A stretch of 64,000 nucleotides of DNA from Hyphomicrobiaceae bacterium. GTDB lineage: Bacteria; Pseudomonadota; Alphaproteobacteria; Rhizobiales; Methyloligellaceae. Below the pieces are notes generated by a model that worked only from the letters and a program-made list of their open reading frames with translations, made no database searches and was not told where the DNA came from. The translations under genes were made by a program, and so were the position numbers. Location of the stretch: positions 248,001 to 312,000 of the forward strand of contig JACKJS010000002.1 in the NCBI GenBank assembly GCA_020637815.1, in the 5' to 3' direction. Positions 8,364 to 18,707 of this stretch are shown one piece after another (position 1 is the first letter of the stretch; each line of letters opens with the position of its first letter).

Positions 8364-9251
8364 CTAGAGCGCCTCGGCGCCGGAGATGATCTCGATCAGC
8401 TCCTTGGTGATCTGGGCCTGGCGGGTCCGATTGTAGTTCAGCGTCAGCCTGCCGATCATGTCGCCGGCATTGCGTGTCGCGCTATCCATGGCGCTCATGC
8501 GAGCGCCTTGTTCCGACGCGGCGTTCTCCAGCAGCGCCTTGAAGACTTGAGTCGTGATGTTGAGCGGCAGGAGATCGACCAGAATCTCCGACTCGTCCGG
8601 CTCGTATTCGTAGATGCCGCCGTCGAGATCCGTGTCGTCCTCGCCGCCAACCGGAATGGAGGCCGGGATGATCTGCTGGGCCGTGGGAATCTGGCTGATG
8701 ACGGACTTGAACTGCGAGTAGAACAGCGTCGCGACGTCGAATTCGCCCGCGTCGAACATGGCGCGGATCTTTTGACCGACCTGGTCGGCATGTTCGAAGG
8801 TGAGCTGTTTGACGCCGCGGAAATCGATCGTGTCGACGATCAGGCTCTTGAACTGGCGGCGAAGCTGGTCGTGGCCCTTCTTGCCGACGCAGAGGATCTT
8901 GACCTGCTTGCCTTCGCCCGTCAGCCGGAGGACCTGCTCGCGGGCCTTGCGTACGATGGACGAGTTGAACGCTCCGCATAGGCCGCGCTCGGCGGTGCAG
9001 ACCACCAGCAGATGGACGTCGTCCTTGCCGGTTCCCACCATCAAAGGCGATCCCACGTCCTCAAGACCCTCGAGAGCCTTGGCCAGGTTCGAAAGCACGG
9101 CCTCCATACGCTCGGCATAGGGGCGAGCGGCCTCAGCCGCCGTCTGCGCGCGCCGAAGCTTTGCCGCGGCCACCATCTGCATGGCCTTGGTGATCTTCTG
9201 GGTTGCCTTGACCGAGGCGATACGGTTCCGAAGCTCCTTTAGAGAGGCCAT
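8364..9251 (-). CDS. atpG: ATP synthase F1 subunit gamma
   Basis: Gamma forms the rotating central shaft of F1. The 295-aa protein starts with the conserved N-terminal helix MASLKELRNRIASVKATQKI and ends with the C-terminal helix ARMSAMDSATRNAGDMI followed by LTLNYNRTRQAQITKELIEI. It sits between atpA (8 nt away) and atpD in the standard alphaproteobacterial order. Nothing unusual is seen. Confidence 0.97.
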   Translation of the reverse strand: MASLKELRNRIASVKATQKITKAMQMVAAAKLRRAQTAAEAARPYAERMEAVLSNLAKALEGLEDVGSPLMVGTGKDDVHLLVVCTAERGLCGAFNSSIVRKAREQVLRLTGEGKQVKILCVGKKGHDQLRRQFKSLIVDTIDFRGVKQLTFEHADQVGQKIRAMFDAGEFDVATLFYSQFKSVISQIPTAQQIIPASIPVGGEDDTDLDGGIYEYEPDESEILVDLLPLNITTQVFKALLENAASEQGARMSAMDSATRNAGDMIGRLTLNYNRTRQAQITKELIEIISGAEAL

Positions 9252-9259
9252 CGATCAAC

Positions 9260-10788
<1,529 letters not shown>

Positions 10789-10789
<1 letters not shown>

Positions 10790-11349
10790 TAGCCAACCTC
10801 TTTCATGGCGTGCTTGAGACGGGTGAGTTTGGTGCGAAGCGAGGTGTCGATCATGCGGCTGCCGACCTTCACCGTGAGGCCGCCAAGGAGGCTCGGATCG
10901 ACACGCTGATCGAGTGTGACGTCCTTGCCCAAGGCGGCCTTCAAGGCCTGCTTCAAGGCTGTAACTTGGGTGTCGTTCAGTTGCGATGCGGTGGTCACCG
11001 TGGCGCTGACCTCGCCGCGATGAGCGGCGGCAAGAGCCCGAAACGCGCTGATCATGCCAGGCACGGCGAACAGACGGCGATTCCTTGCGACCAGCAGCAG
11101 GAAATTCTTGGTGAGGCCTTCGATCTTGACTTCGTCGAGAATGGCGGCGAGCGCCCGGCCCTGGTCGTCCGAGGAGAACATCGGGCTCTTTACGAGCCGG
11201 GCCAGGTCTTCGGAGGCGTCCAGCGCCTCGCCGAAGCGGTTCAGATCCGTCTCGATACGCTCCAAGGCCTTCTCTTCGAGCGCCAGCTCGAGAAGTGCCG
11301 TGGCATACCGGCCTGCAACGCCCGAAATCGTATGATCTTCGCTTGCCAC
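10789..11349 (-). CDS. atpH: ATP synthase F1 subunit delta
   Basis: Delta (OSCP) joins F1 to the peripheral stalk. I place the start at GTG 11349 (VASEDHTISGVAGRYATALL), because GAGGGAC stands directly before it and alphaproteobacterial homologues begin this way. A longer frame from GTG 11400 would add 17 residues. The C-terminus carries DQRVDPSLLGGLTVKVGSRM, a delta signature. It is first in atpHAGDC; the F0 genes are not in the window, as is usual in this class. A TTGACG hexamer at 11438-11443 could be a -35 box, but no convincing -10 follows. Confidence 0.95.
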
Positions 11350-11445
11350 GTCCCTCAACGCCTCTCCCTTAGGAGCAGGTGCAGCCAATTGCCGCCCCAC
11401 CCTCTTCGCCCGGTAAATGCTGGGAATAGAGCCCCCGCGTCAACG

Positions 11446-11468
11446 GAAAAATGCCCCAAAAGGGGCTG
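11446..11468 (-). terminator. Rho-independent terminator downstream of priA
   Basis: On the minus strand GCCCC-TTTT-GGGGC (11453-11466) is followed by ATTTTT. It lies about 110 nt after the priA stop and just upstream of the atp leader, so it separates the two units. The stem is short (5 bp plus flanking pairs), which limits confidence. Confidence 0.55.
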
Positions 11469-11573
11469 CTGAACCGCTTCTTGGACACCCCAGGCTGCCT
11501 GTAACATAGGGGTGATCGCGGTGCAATAAGGCGGCGCGATTCCGAGGCCATTGTGGGCGATTTGGGGACGTCG

Positions 11574-13793
11574 CTAGAGGAAATTATACGGATCGATGTC
11601 GATTGAGAGACGGAGACTGCCGCGTGCTTTCGGCGCGTTTTCCATCCAGAGGCGAATATAGGCCTGGATGTCGGCCTCGCGCGGCGCCTTGACCAACAGC
11701 CGGTAGCGGTAGCGGCCCCGGATAACGGCGAGCGGGGCTTCGGCAGGTCCCAGGACCTGGATGGTGTCGGCGGGCGGCGCGGCGCGGGCCACCTCCCGCG
11801 CATGATTTTCCGCCGCCGCGCGGTCTGTCCCCGAGATTAGGATCGAGGCGAGGCGCCCGAAAGGCGGCATGCCGGCCTCGCGGCGCGCGGCAATCTCCTG
11901 AGCGTAGAAGGCGTCGCGGTCTCCAGCGACGAGAGCCTGGAGGACTGGGTGTTCGGGCAAATAGGTCTGAAGCAGGCCGCGCCCGGGAATCGCTTCGCGG
12001 CCGGCACGCCCCGTCACTTGACTCAAGAGCTGGAAGGTCCGCTCGGCGGCGCGCGGGTCTCCTTGGGCGAGACCGAGATCGGCGTCGACCACGCCGACAA
12101 GCGCGAGCCCCGGGAAATGGTGTCCCTTGGCGACGAGCTGCGTTCCGATCACCACGTCCACCTCCCGGTCTTCGATCTCCCGCAAGGTCTCGCGGAGATC
12201 GGCGATGCGCGGGGTGAGGTCGCTCGACAGGATCGCCCGGCGGGCTTCGGGGAAGCGTTCGGCGACTTCTTCGGCGATCCGCTCCACGCCTGGGCCGCAC
12301 GCCACTAGCGACTCTTCGGCTCCGCAACTTGGGCATTCCTCCGGGATGGGCGCGAACTTGCCGCAATGGTGACACTCGAGCCGGTGCCGGAAGCGATGCT
12401 CCACCATCCAGGCCGAGCAATTAGGGCATTCGAAGCGGTAGCCGCATTTGCGGCAAAGCGTCAGCGGGGCGTAGCCGCGCCGGTTGAGGAACAGCAGCGC
12501 CTGCTCACCGCGTTCCAGCGTCTCCGCCATGGCGTCGACCAGAACTGGCGAAAGCCAAGCGCCTTTCTCGGGCGCGTCTTTTCGCATGTCGATGGCGGCA
12601 AGGCCGGGCAGTCCGGCAGCCTTGTAGCGGGCGCGCAAGGGAATGTGCCGGTAGCGGCCTTGCTCGGCGTTGACCAGACTTTCGATAGAGGGCGTCGCGG
12701 AACTGAGGACGACGGGGCATTTGCCGAGATGTCCGCGAACCACGGCCATGTCGCGTGCTTGATAGGAGACCCGATCCTCCTGCTTGTAGGCCTGGTCGTG
12801 CTCCTCGTCGACGACGATGAGGCCGAGATTGGGAAAAGGCAGGAACAGCGCCGAGCGGGCGCCGACCACGAGCTGCGCCTTGCCCTCTGCCACCGCGCGC
12901 CAAGTGCGTCCGCGCGCCGATTGGGTGAGGCCGGAATGCCATTCGGCCGGCCTTGCCCCGAAGCGCTCCTCGCAGCGAGCGAGGAAGGCGGATGTCAGGG
13001 CGATCTCGGGGATCATGACGAGCGCCTGTTTTCCGGCGGCAAGAGCTTGCGCGATCACCTCGAAATAAACCTCGGTCTTGCCAGATCCGGTCACGCCGTC
13101 GAGCAACGACACGGCGAAGCCGCCGCGCGTGTTGTCGAGCAGCTGATTCGCGGCCGCGGTTTGCTCCTCCGAAAGAGTCGCCCTGAGGCGGGATGGATCG
13201 AGTTCCCGCGCGACCGTGTCTGGCAGCGGTTCGGTGGTCAGCGTTCCCGCATCGACGAGCCCGTCGATCACGCCAGGGCTGACGCCGGCTGCTTCGGCCA
13301 GCAAGGATTTCACCCAGATGAGCCCGTTCTCCGCGGCTTCGAGCACGCGGGTCCGGGCGGGTGTCATGCGTTCGGGGGGCGGTCCCGTCAGGCGTACCCC
13401 GTAGCGGGGCGGCGGCGGTTCGAACGCGGCGGTCGCGCTCATCATCATGCGCAGGACCATGCCGGGCGGGGTGAGCGTGTAGTCGGCGACCCATTCGGCG
13501 AAGTCGAGGGAAAGGGGCGGAAGCGGTGGCACGCCGTCCAGCACTCCGAGAATTTCGCGTAATCTCTTGCGCGGAATCTTCGGCGGCGCGGCGCCTTCTG
13601 GCCTCCGCCACACCGCGGCGGCATATTTCACCGGCCCCAGCGGCACGACCACGAAAGTGCCGGGCGACACGCGCGCGCCCTCCGGCACGAGATAGTCGTA
13701 CGGCGCCGGCAGCGCGAGCGGCACCAGCACCGGAACTGTATCCGGAGCGTTCTCTGGAATCGGCAGCGAGGGTTCTTGTTCGGGTTTGGCCAA
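11574..13793 (-). CDS. priA: Primosomal protein N' (replication restart helicase PriA)
   Basis: PriA is the 3'-to-5' DNA helicase that reloads the replisome at stalled forks. The 739-aa protein has an N-terminal DNA-binding domain (about 20-115) and a helicase core with Walker A GVTGSGKT at 233-240 and DEEH at 329-332. A zinc-binding insertion with paired cysteines follows (CRKCGYRFECPNC, CHHCGKF, CPSCGAEES), then motif V/VI sequences (GTQLVAKGHHFPGLALVGVV, QVTGRAGR). The apparent start at 13793 is TTG with no strong ribosome site; the true start may be a GTG about 20 codons inside. It is divergent from xerC. Confidence 0.95.
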   Translation of the reverse strand: MAKPEQEPSLPIPENAPDTVPVLVPLALPAPYDYLVPEGARVSPGTFVVVPLGPVKYAAAVWRRPEGAAPPKIPRKRLREILGVLDGVPPLPPLSLDFAEWVADYTLTPPGMVLRMMMSATAAFEPPPPRYGVRLTGPPPERMTPARTRVLEAAENGLIWVKSLLAEAAGVSPGVIDGLVDAGTLTTEPLPDTVARELDPSRLRATLSEEQTAAANQLLDNTRGGFAVSLLDGVTGSGKTEVYFEVIAQALAAGKQALVMIPEIALTSAFLARCEERFGARPAEWHSGLTQSARGRTWRAVAEGKAQLVVGARSALFLPFPNLGLIVVDEEHDQAYKQEDRVSYQARDMAVVRGHLGKCPVVLSSATPSIESLVNAEQGRYRHIPLRARYKAAGLPGLAAIDMRKDAPEKGAWLSPVLVDAMAETLERGEQALLFLNRRGYAPLTLCRKCGYRFECPNCSAWMVEHRFRHRLECHHCGKFAPIPEECPSCGAEESLVACGPGVERIAEEVAERFPEARRAILSSDLTPRIADLRETLREIEDREVDVVIGTQLVAKGHHFPGLALVGVVDADLGLAQGDPRAAERTFQLLSQVTGRAGREAIPGRGLLQTYLPEHPVLQALVAGDRDAFYAQEIAARREAGMPPFGRLASILISGTDRAAAENHAREVARAAPPADTIQVLGPAEAPLAVIRGRYRYRLLVKAPREADIQAYIRLWMENAPKARGSLRLSIDIDPYNFL

Positions 13794-13890
13794 GATCGGG
13801 GCGCTTCCGCTGGGGTTAGCCGATTGGGTTAGCTCGGGCTTAACGACTCACATACCCATACTAGCGCTTGAGATACCGTCGAGGGATGCG

Positions 13891-14850
13891 ATGGCGGACA
13901 AGGCAGACGAAGCGATCGGACTCGCCACGGCGGAGGACGTGACCGCCGCGGCGAAGGCATGGTTCGCGTATCTTTCGATCGAGCGCGACCTCGCCGCCCA
14001 TACGATCGAGTCCTACCGGCGCGATCTCGGGCAGTTCCTATTCTTCCTGGCGCACCATTTCGGCGGCGCGGCCACGATGGAGACGCTGTTGGCGCTCTCT
14101 GCGCGCGACGTGCGCGCCTTCCTCGCCTATCGGCGCAGTCAGGACGTCGGCAGCCGCAGCCTGTCGCGTTCGTTGAGTGCGCTGCGCATGTTCTATCGCT
14201 TCCTTGAGCGGCGCGGCTATGGGAAGAACGATGCTGTCCGTGCCGTGTCTATGCCGAAGCTGCCGCATTCGGTGCCGAAGCCGCTTCCGGCGCCCAAAGC
14301 CGCAGCCCTCATGGAAGGGAGCGACATCGCCGCGCCGGACGCGCCGGAATGGACGCTGGCTCGCGACACCGCCGTCTTGACGCTCCTCTACGGATCGGGC
14401 CTGCGTATTTCCGAGGCGCTCTCGCTGCAGGTTCGGGATGCGCCGATCAAGGGCCGCGACATGTTGCGGGTCGAGGGCAAGGGCAATAAGACGCGCGTCG
14501 TGCCGGTGCTTCCGGTCACGCGCGATGCGATCGAGCGCTATCTCGCGCTGTGCCCCAAGCAGCTTGGTCCCGACGATCCGCTGTTCATCGGCGTGCGGGG
14601 CAAGCGGCTGTCTCCACGCATCATCCAGCTGCGCATGGAGAAGGCGCGCGCCGCGCTTGGCTTGCCGGACACGGCCACACCCCATGCGCTGCGGCATTCT
14701 TTCGCGACGCATCTGCTGGGAGCCGGCGCGGATCTCCGCGCGATCCAGGAACTCCTGGGTCATGCCAGCCTTTCGACCACCCAAGGCTATACCGAGGTCG
14801 ACCGGGCCCACCTCCTGAAGGCCTACGAGAGCGCCCATCCGCGGGCCTAA
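13891..14850 (+). CDS. xerC: Tyrosine recombinase XerC
   Basis: Site-specific recombinase that, with XerD, resolves chromosome dimers at dif. The start at ATG 13891 follows GAGGG; the longer TTG-initiated frame overlaps priA and is unlikely. The N-terminal SAM-like DNA-binding domain covers about residues 18-110 (ERDLAAHTIESYRRDLGQF). All catalytic residues are visible: Arg172 (GSGLRISEAL), Lys in GKGNKTR (196-202), His265 and Arg268 (HALRHSFATHLL), His291 (LLGH) and the nucleophile Tyr300 (TTQGYTEVD). Location beside priA supports housekeeping XerC rather than a phage integrase. Confidence 0.92.
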   Translation: MADKADEAIGLATAEDVTAAAKAWFAYLSIERDLAAHTIESYRRDLGQFLFFLAHHFGGAATMETLLALSARDVRAFLAYRRSQDVGSRSLSRSLSALRMFYRFLERRGYGKNDAVRAVSMPKLPHSVPKPLPAPKAAALMEGSDIAAPDAPEWTLARDTAVLTLLYGSGLRISEALSLQVRDAPIKGRDMLRVEGKGNKTRVVPVLPVTRDAIERYLALCPKQLGPDDPLFIGVRGKRLSPRIIQLRMEKARAALGLPDTATPHALRHSFATHLLGAGADLRAIQELLGHASLSTTQGYTEVDRAHLLKAYESAHPRA

Positions 14851-14881
14851 TTCAGCAAAATGCTGCCGTCTCAACGATTTT

Positions 14882-14911
14882 TTGCGATTGCGCGCCTTTC
14901 ATCTCTACAAT
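14882..14911 (+). promoter_or_regulatory. Sigma-70-type promoter of the TetR/exporter operon
   Basis: TTGCGA (14882-14887) and TACAAT (14906-14911) are separated by 18 nt, giving 4/6 and 5/6 matches to the consensus boxes. Transcription would begin near 14918, inside the adjacent palindromic operator. Assignment is by pattern only. Confidence 0.6.
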
Positions 14912-14925
14912 ACTGACTAGTCAGT
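14912..14925 (+). promoter_or_regulatory. Palindromic operator, probable TetR-family binding site
   Basis: ACTGACTAGTCAGT is a perfect 14-bp palindrome directly downstream of the -10 box and over the predicted transcription start. A bound repressor would block initiation. The TGACTAGTCA core resembles sites of TetR regulators that control HlyD/ABC exporter operons. Autoregulation by the TetR gene that follows is inferred. Confidence 0.65.
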
Positions 14926-14961
14926 CATTATATGACATGCAGAGACGAAAGGACAGGGCCA

Positions 14962-15618
14962 GTGGCAGACGCTCAATCACAGAAGGGCGGGGCAGACCGG
15001 CGGAACCGCAAGGACAACCGCAGGGAGGAGATCGTCTCGGCCGCGTTCGAGGAATTCGCCACCCACGGCTATGCGGGCGCCCGCCTCGAGGATGTCGCGT
15101 CCAGGGCCAAGGTCTCCAAGGGACTGCCCTATCTCTATTTCAAGACCAAGGAAGAGCTGTTCAAGGCCGTCGTCCGCAGCGTCGTGACGGCGCATTTCAA
15201 CACCATCCGCGGCAAGATCGAGACGACCGAGCTTCCGGTCAAAGAATTCCTGAAAGGACCGTTCCTCCAGTTTATGCAGGACCTGGTGAGCTCGAGGCGT
15301 GTCTTGATCGTGCGGCTCCTGATGGCCGAGGGTCATAAACATCCAGAACTGACCCAGTTCTATCTCGATACAGTCGTTGCTCCGGGACTCGAAACGCTCA
15401 GTGGACTGATCGACAAGGGTGTCGAACGCGGGGAGTTTCGGCGGACGGACCTTAGCGACTATCCGCAGCTGCTGGTAGCGCCGATGCTTTTGTCGGTGCT
15501 CTGGAAAGCGCTGTTCGAACGGCATCGCCATTTGGATACCGACGATCTGCTCAAGACGCATATCGATCTCCTCATCGCCGCGATCGAGGTGCCCGAACAG
15601 GAGCGCGAGGCGTCATGA
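14962..15618 (+). CDS. TetR/AcrR family transcriptional regulator (local repressor of the exporter operon)
   Basis: The 218-aa regulator has an N-terminal TetR helix-turn-helix (about residues 20-66; REEIVSAAFEEFATHGYAGA, then VSKGLPYLYFKTKEELF) and an all-helical ligand-binding domain. I favour GTG 14962 because AGGACAGGG precedes it. The ATG at 14932 would add 10 residues but leaves almost no leader after the predicted transcription start. The stop overlaps the HlyD start (ATGA). First gene of a four-gene operon, it probably represses the operon from the palindrome at 14912. The inducer is unknown. Confidence 0.88.
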   Translation: MADAQSQKGGADRRNRKDNRREEIVSAAFEEFATHGYAGARLEDVASRAKVSKGLPYLYFKTKEELFKAVVRSVVTAHFNTIRGKIETTELPVKEFLKGPFLQFMQDLVSSRRVLIVRLLMAEGHKHPELTQFYLDTVVAPGLETLSGLIDKGVERGEFRRTDLSDYPQLLVAPMLLSVLWKALFERHRHLDTDDLLKTHIDLLIAAIEVPEQEREAS

Positions 15619-16604
15619 GACGGACAGCCCTCATCGCCATCGCCGTCATTGCCGGGGCTATCGCCGGGCTCGTCCTGCTTACGCGATCAGGCAGCGATCA
15701 AGGCGTTGTGCCGGGCTATCTGGAGGCGGACCTCGTTCTGGTCGGCTCCGAAAAGAACGGGCGCATCGAATCGCTCGCTGTCCAGGAGGGCGATACGGTC
15801 GCGAAGGGCGATCTTGTCTTCACGCTCGAGAGCTCCGAACAGGAAGCCGAACTCGCGACCCGGAAAGCGCGGCTGGCCGAGGCCGAGGCGCGCCTTGCCG
15901 ATGCGAGGGCCGCGTTGCAGCGGCCGCGCGAGATCGAAGTGCTTCAGTCGGCCTTGGTCCAAGCCAAGGCCATGCAGACGAAGTCGCAGCTGAACCTTGA
16001 TCGCGTGCGGTCGCTCTACGACAAGGGCTGGGTCTCCAAGGCACAGCTCGACGACGCCATCGCTCAGCACGACAGCAACGAGGCCTCCGTGGACGAAGCC
16101 AGACGCCGCATCGAGGCTGCAAATCTGCCCGGCCGATCAGGCGTGATCGAGGCCGCCGCTGCTGCGGTCACCGAAGCGCGATCCGCGCTCGACGAAGCGC
16201 AGAAGAGCCTTGCGAAGCGCAAAGTGTTCGCGCCGGCGGCTGGTTCCGTCGAGGAAGTCTATTTCCGTCCCGGCGAGGTGGTGAACGCAGGCCAGGCGGT
16301 CGTGTCGCTGTTGCCGCCCGGCAATCTCAAAGTCCGGTTCTTCGTGCCGGAGACCGACCGCGCGGCGCTCCGCACGGGAGAGACCGTCGCCGTGTCTTGC
16401 GACGGCTGCCCTTCGGGACTGACGGCGACGGTCCGCTTCATCTCCCGCGACGCGGAGTTCACCCCGCCGGTGATCTTCTCGCGCGAGCAGCGGAGGAAAC
16501 TCGTGTTTCTCGTCGAGGCGCACCCCGACGAGAGGACAGCGGAACTCACCGCGGGACAGCCCGTGTCCGTGACGTTACCCCAAAGCCCGCAGGCCTCGCC
16601 GTGA
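15615..16604 (+). CDS. HlyD-family membrane fusion protein (YbhG-like)
   Basis: Periplasmic adaptor of an ABC efflux system. The 329-aa protein has one N-terminal membrane segment (residues 4-23), a split biotinyl-lipoyl domain (VGSEKNGRIESLAVQEGDTV and the return strand KRKVFAPAAGSVEEVYFRPG) and a long alpha-helical coiled-coil hairpin (about 75-200) between them. The beta-barrel domain is C-terminal. ATGA overlap with the TetR gene and GTGA overlap with the ATPase gene indicate tight coupling. A CDGC pair near residues 261-264 is unusual for the family. Confidence 0.9.
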   Translation: MRRTALIAIAVIAGAIAGLVLLTRSGSDQGVVPGYLEADLVLVGSEKNGRIESLAVQEGDTVAKGDLVFTLESSEQEAELATRKARLAEAEARLADARAALQRPREIEVLQSALVQAKAMQTKSQLNLDRVRSLYDKGWVSKAQLDDAIAQHDSNEASVDEARRRIEAANLPGRSGVIEAAAAAVTEARSALDEAQKSLAKRKVFAPAAGSVEEVYFRPGEVVNAGQAVVSLLPPGNLKVRFFVPETDRAALRTGETVAVSCDGCPSGLTATVRFISRDAEFTPPVIFSREQRRKLVFLVEAHPDERTAELTAGQPVSVTLPQSPQASP

Positions 16605-17530
16605 CCAAGGAGATCGCCATCGACGTCCATGGGCTGACGAAGAAATTCGGCGACCGGACCGTCGTGCACGATCTCAGCCTGCAAGTGCCGAAGGGCGAGA
16701 TCTACGGCTTCCTCGGGCCCAACGGAAGCGGCAAGACCACGACCTTGCGCCTTCTCTGCGGCTTGCTCACGCCGGATGCGGGCGAGGGGACCTGTCTCGG
16801 ATACGACATCCTCACGCAGCAAGACGAGATCCGGCGTCATGTGGGTTACATGACCCAGCGATTCAGTCTCTATACGGATCTTTCAATCCGCGAAAATTTG
16901 GAGTTCGTGGCGCGGGTCTACGGCGTTCCCAATCCGCGCGAGGCGGCGAAGGGCGCGATCGCGCGTCTTGGTCTGACCGGCCGCGCCGAGCAGCTTGCCG
17001 GCGAACTCTCGGGCGGGTGGAAGCAGCGCCTCGCGCTCGGCGCCTGCATCCTCCCCAATCCCCAGCTCCTGCTGCTTGACGAGCCGACGGCGGGTGTCGA
17101 TCCCAAGGCGCGGCGCGAGTTCTGGGACGAGATCCACAGCCTCGCGGCGGAAGGGATCACGGTGCTGGTCTCGACCCATTACATGGACGAGGCGGAGCGC
17201 TGCCACGAACTGGCCTATATCGCTTTCGGGAACTTGCTGGCGCGGGGCACCGCGCAGGATCTCATCGCCCAATCGGGTCTACGCACTTGGGTCGTCTCCG
17301 GTCCCGGTTTGCATGACCTGGCGATGCGCCTCGCGCATCGCGACGGAATCGGCATGGTCGCGCCGTTCGGCAACGAATTGCATGTGTCGGGCCGCGATCA
17401 CAAGAGGCTCGACGCGGCGATCGCCGAGGCCAAGAAGGAAGACGGCGCACATCGTTGGACGCGCGGTGAGCCGAGCCTCGAGGACGTGTTCATCCTGCTG
17501 ATGGACCAGGTCAAGGATAACTTCCAATGA
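16601..17530 (+). CDS. ABC transporter ATP-binding protein (YbhF/CcmA-like)
   Basis: A single nucleotide-binding domain of 309 aa that powers the adjacent export permease. The start at GTG 16601 overlaps the upstream stop (GTGA); the longer frame covers the HlyD gene and is spurious. Walker A GPNGSGKT lies at residues 39-46, the signature is LSGGWKQRLALG, Walker B is LLLLDEPTAGVDP, and the switch His is in STHYMDEAERC. E. coli YbhF carries two such domains fused; this protein has one, so it presumably works as a homodimer. The stop overlaps the permease start (ATGA). Confidence 0.92.
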   Translation: MTKEIAIDVHGLTKKFGDRTVVHDLSLQVPKGEIYGFLGPNGSGKTTTLRLLCGLLTPDAGEGTCLGYDILTQQDEIRRHVGYMTQRFSLYTDLSIRENLEFVARVYGVPNPREAAKGAIARLGLTGRAEQLAGELSGGWKQRLALGACILPNPQLLLLDEPTAGVDPKARREFWDEIHSLAAEGITVLVSTHYMDEAERCHELAYIAFGNLLARGTAQDLIAQSGLRTWVVSGPGLHDLAMRLAHRDGIGMVAPFGNELHVSGRDHKRLDAAIAEAKKEDGAHRWTRGEPSLEDVFILLMDQVKDNFQ

Positions 17531-18699
17531 GCGCGGCGGCCCAAAATCCAACGCGCCCGGTGAGCCGGGACCCCGGCTTCCTGAAGCGGGTCTGGGCCAT
17601 GGTGGTGAAGGAATTCGTCCAAATGCGCCGCGACCGCATGACCTTCGCGACGATGCTGTTCATCCCCATCCTGCAACTGACGCTGTTCGGCTATGCCATC
17701 AACACCGACCCGAAGCATTTGCCGACCGCCGTGCTGACGCGCGACGACGGTCCGCTGACCCGCGCGGTGCTGGCGGCCATGAAGAACAGCGACTATTTCG
17801 CGTTCACGCGGCAGGTGCGCGATCCGGCCGAGCTCGACGCGATGCTGCGCTCCGGCGCCGCTCAATTCGCCGTGGAGATCCCGGCGAGTTTCGAGCGCGA
17901 TGTGCGGCGCGGCGATCATCCGTCATTGCTGGTCATCGCCGACGCCACCGATCCGGTGGCGACAGGCACGGCCATCGCCGCCATGCAAGGATTGATCGAC
18001 ACGGCACTGCGGCGCGAATTGCGCGGGCCCGACGCCGCCGTCGAAGCGCGGGCGCCGCCCTTCACGCTCACGCTGCAGCGCCGCTACAACCCGGAAGGTC
18101 TGACGCAATACAACATCGTGCCGGGCCTGCTCGGCGTCGTGCTCACCATGACGATGATGATGTTCACGGCGCTCGCGGTGACGCGCGAGATCGAGCGAGG
18201 CACGATGGAGAGTCTGCTGGCGATGCCGATCCGGCCGGTCGAGATTATGATCGGCAAGATCGCGCCTTTCGTTCTCGTCGGCTTCGTGCAGATGACGATC
18301 ATCATCGGCGCCGCGTCGTACCTCTTCGACGTCCCGATCCGGGGCAGTGTCGGTTTGCTCGTTCTTCTCAGCACGCTCTTCGCCGCTGCCAATCTCGCCG
18401 TGGGCTACACCTTCTCGACCGTCGCCGAGAACCAGCTTCAGGCGGTGCAGATGACGTTCTTCTTCTTCCTGCCGAACATCCTGCTGTCGGGCTTCATGTT
18501 TCCGTTTCGCGGCATGCCGCAATGGGCGCAGGTGATCGGGGAGATCCTGCCGCTGACTCATTTCATGCGGATCGCGCGCGGCATCATGCTGAAGGGCAAC
18601 GGCCTCGCCGACATGCGGCTGGACGTCTTGGCGCTGGTGATCTTCCTGGTCGCGGCGATGGGGATTGCGCTGTTGCGCTTCCGCCGTACGCTGGACTGA
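17527..18699 (+). CDS. ABC-2 type transporter permease (YbhS/YbhR-like)
   Basis: The 390-aa inner-membrane permease shows the ABC-2 layout: a first membrane segment (about residues 42-60, MLFIPILQLTLFGYAIN), a large extracytoplasmic domain (about 62-200), and five further hydrophobic segments (LLGVVLTMTMMMFTALAV; IAPFVLVGFVQMTIIIGA; GLLVLLSTLFAAANLAVG; MTFFFFLPNILLSGFMF; VLALVIFLVAAMGIALL). TREIERGTMESLLAMP is the conserved coupling-helix signature. Only one permease gene is present, where ybhFSR-type operons usually have two. It ends 8 nt from the convergent lpdA with no terminator visible. Confidence 0.92.
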   Translation: MSAAAQNPTRPVSRDPGFLKRVWAMVVKEFVQMRRDRMTFATMLFIPILQLTLFGYAINTDPKHLPTAVLTRDDGPLTRAVLAAMKNSDYFAFTRQVRDPAELDAMLRSGAAQFAVEIPASFERDVRRGDHPSLLVIADATDPVATGTAIAAMQGLIDTALRRELRGPDAAVEARAPPFTLTLQRRYNPEGLTQYNIVPGLLGVVLTMTMMMFTALAVTREIERGTMESLLAMPIRPVEIMIGKIAPFVLVGFVQMTIIIGAASYLFDVPIRGSVGLLVLLSTLFAAANLAVGYTFSTVAENQLQAVQMTFFFFLPNILLSGFMFPFRGMPQWAQVIGEILPLTHFMRIARGIMLKGNGLADMRLDVLALVIFLVAAMGIALLRFRRTLD

Positions 18700-18707
18700 C
18701 GCCCGGC

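Noticed and set aside
13891..14850. Integrase of a mobile element
   Set aside because: The tyrosine recombinase lies next to priA, has no adjacent tRNA or attachment repeats, and matches housekeeping XerC in length and motifs.
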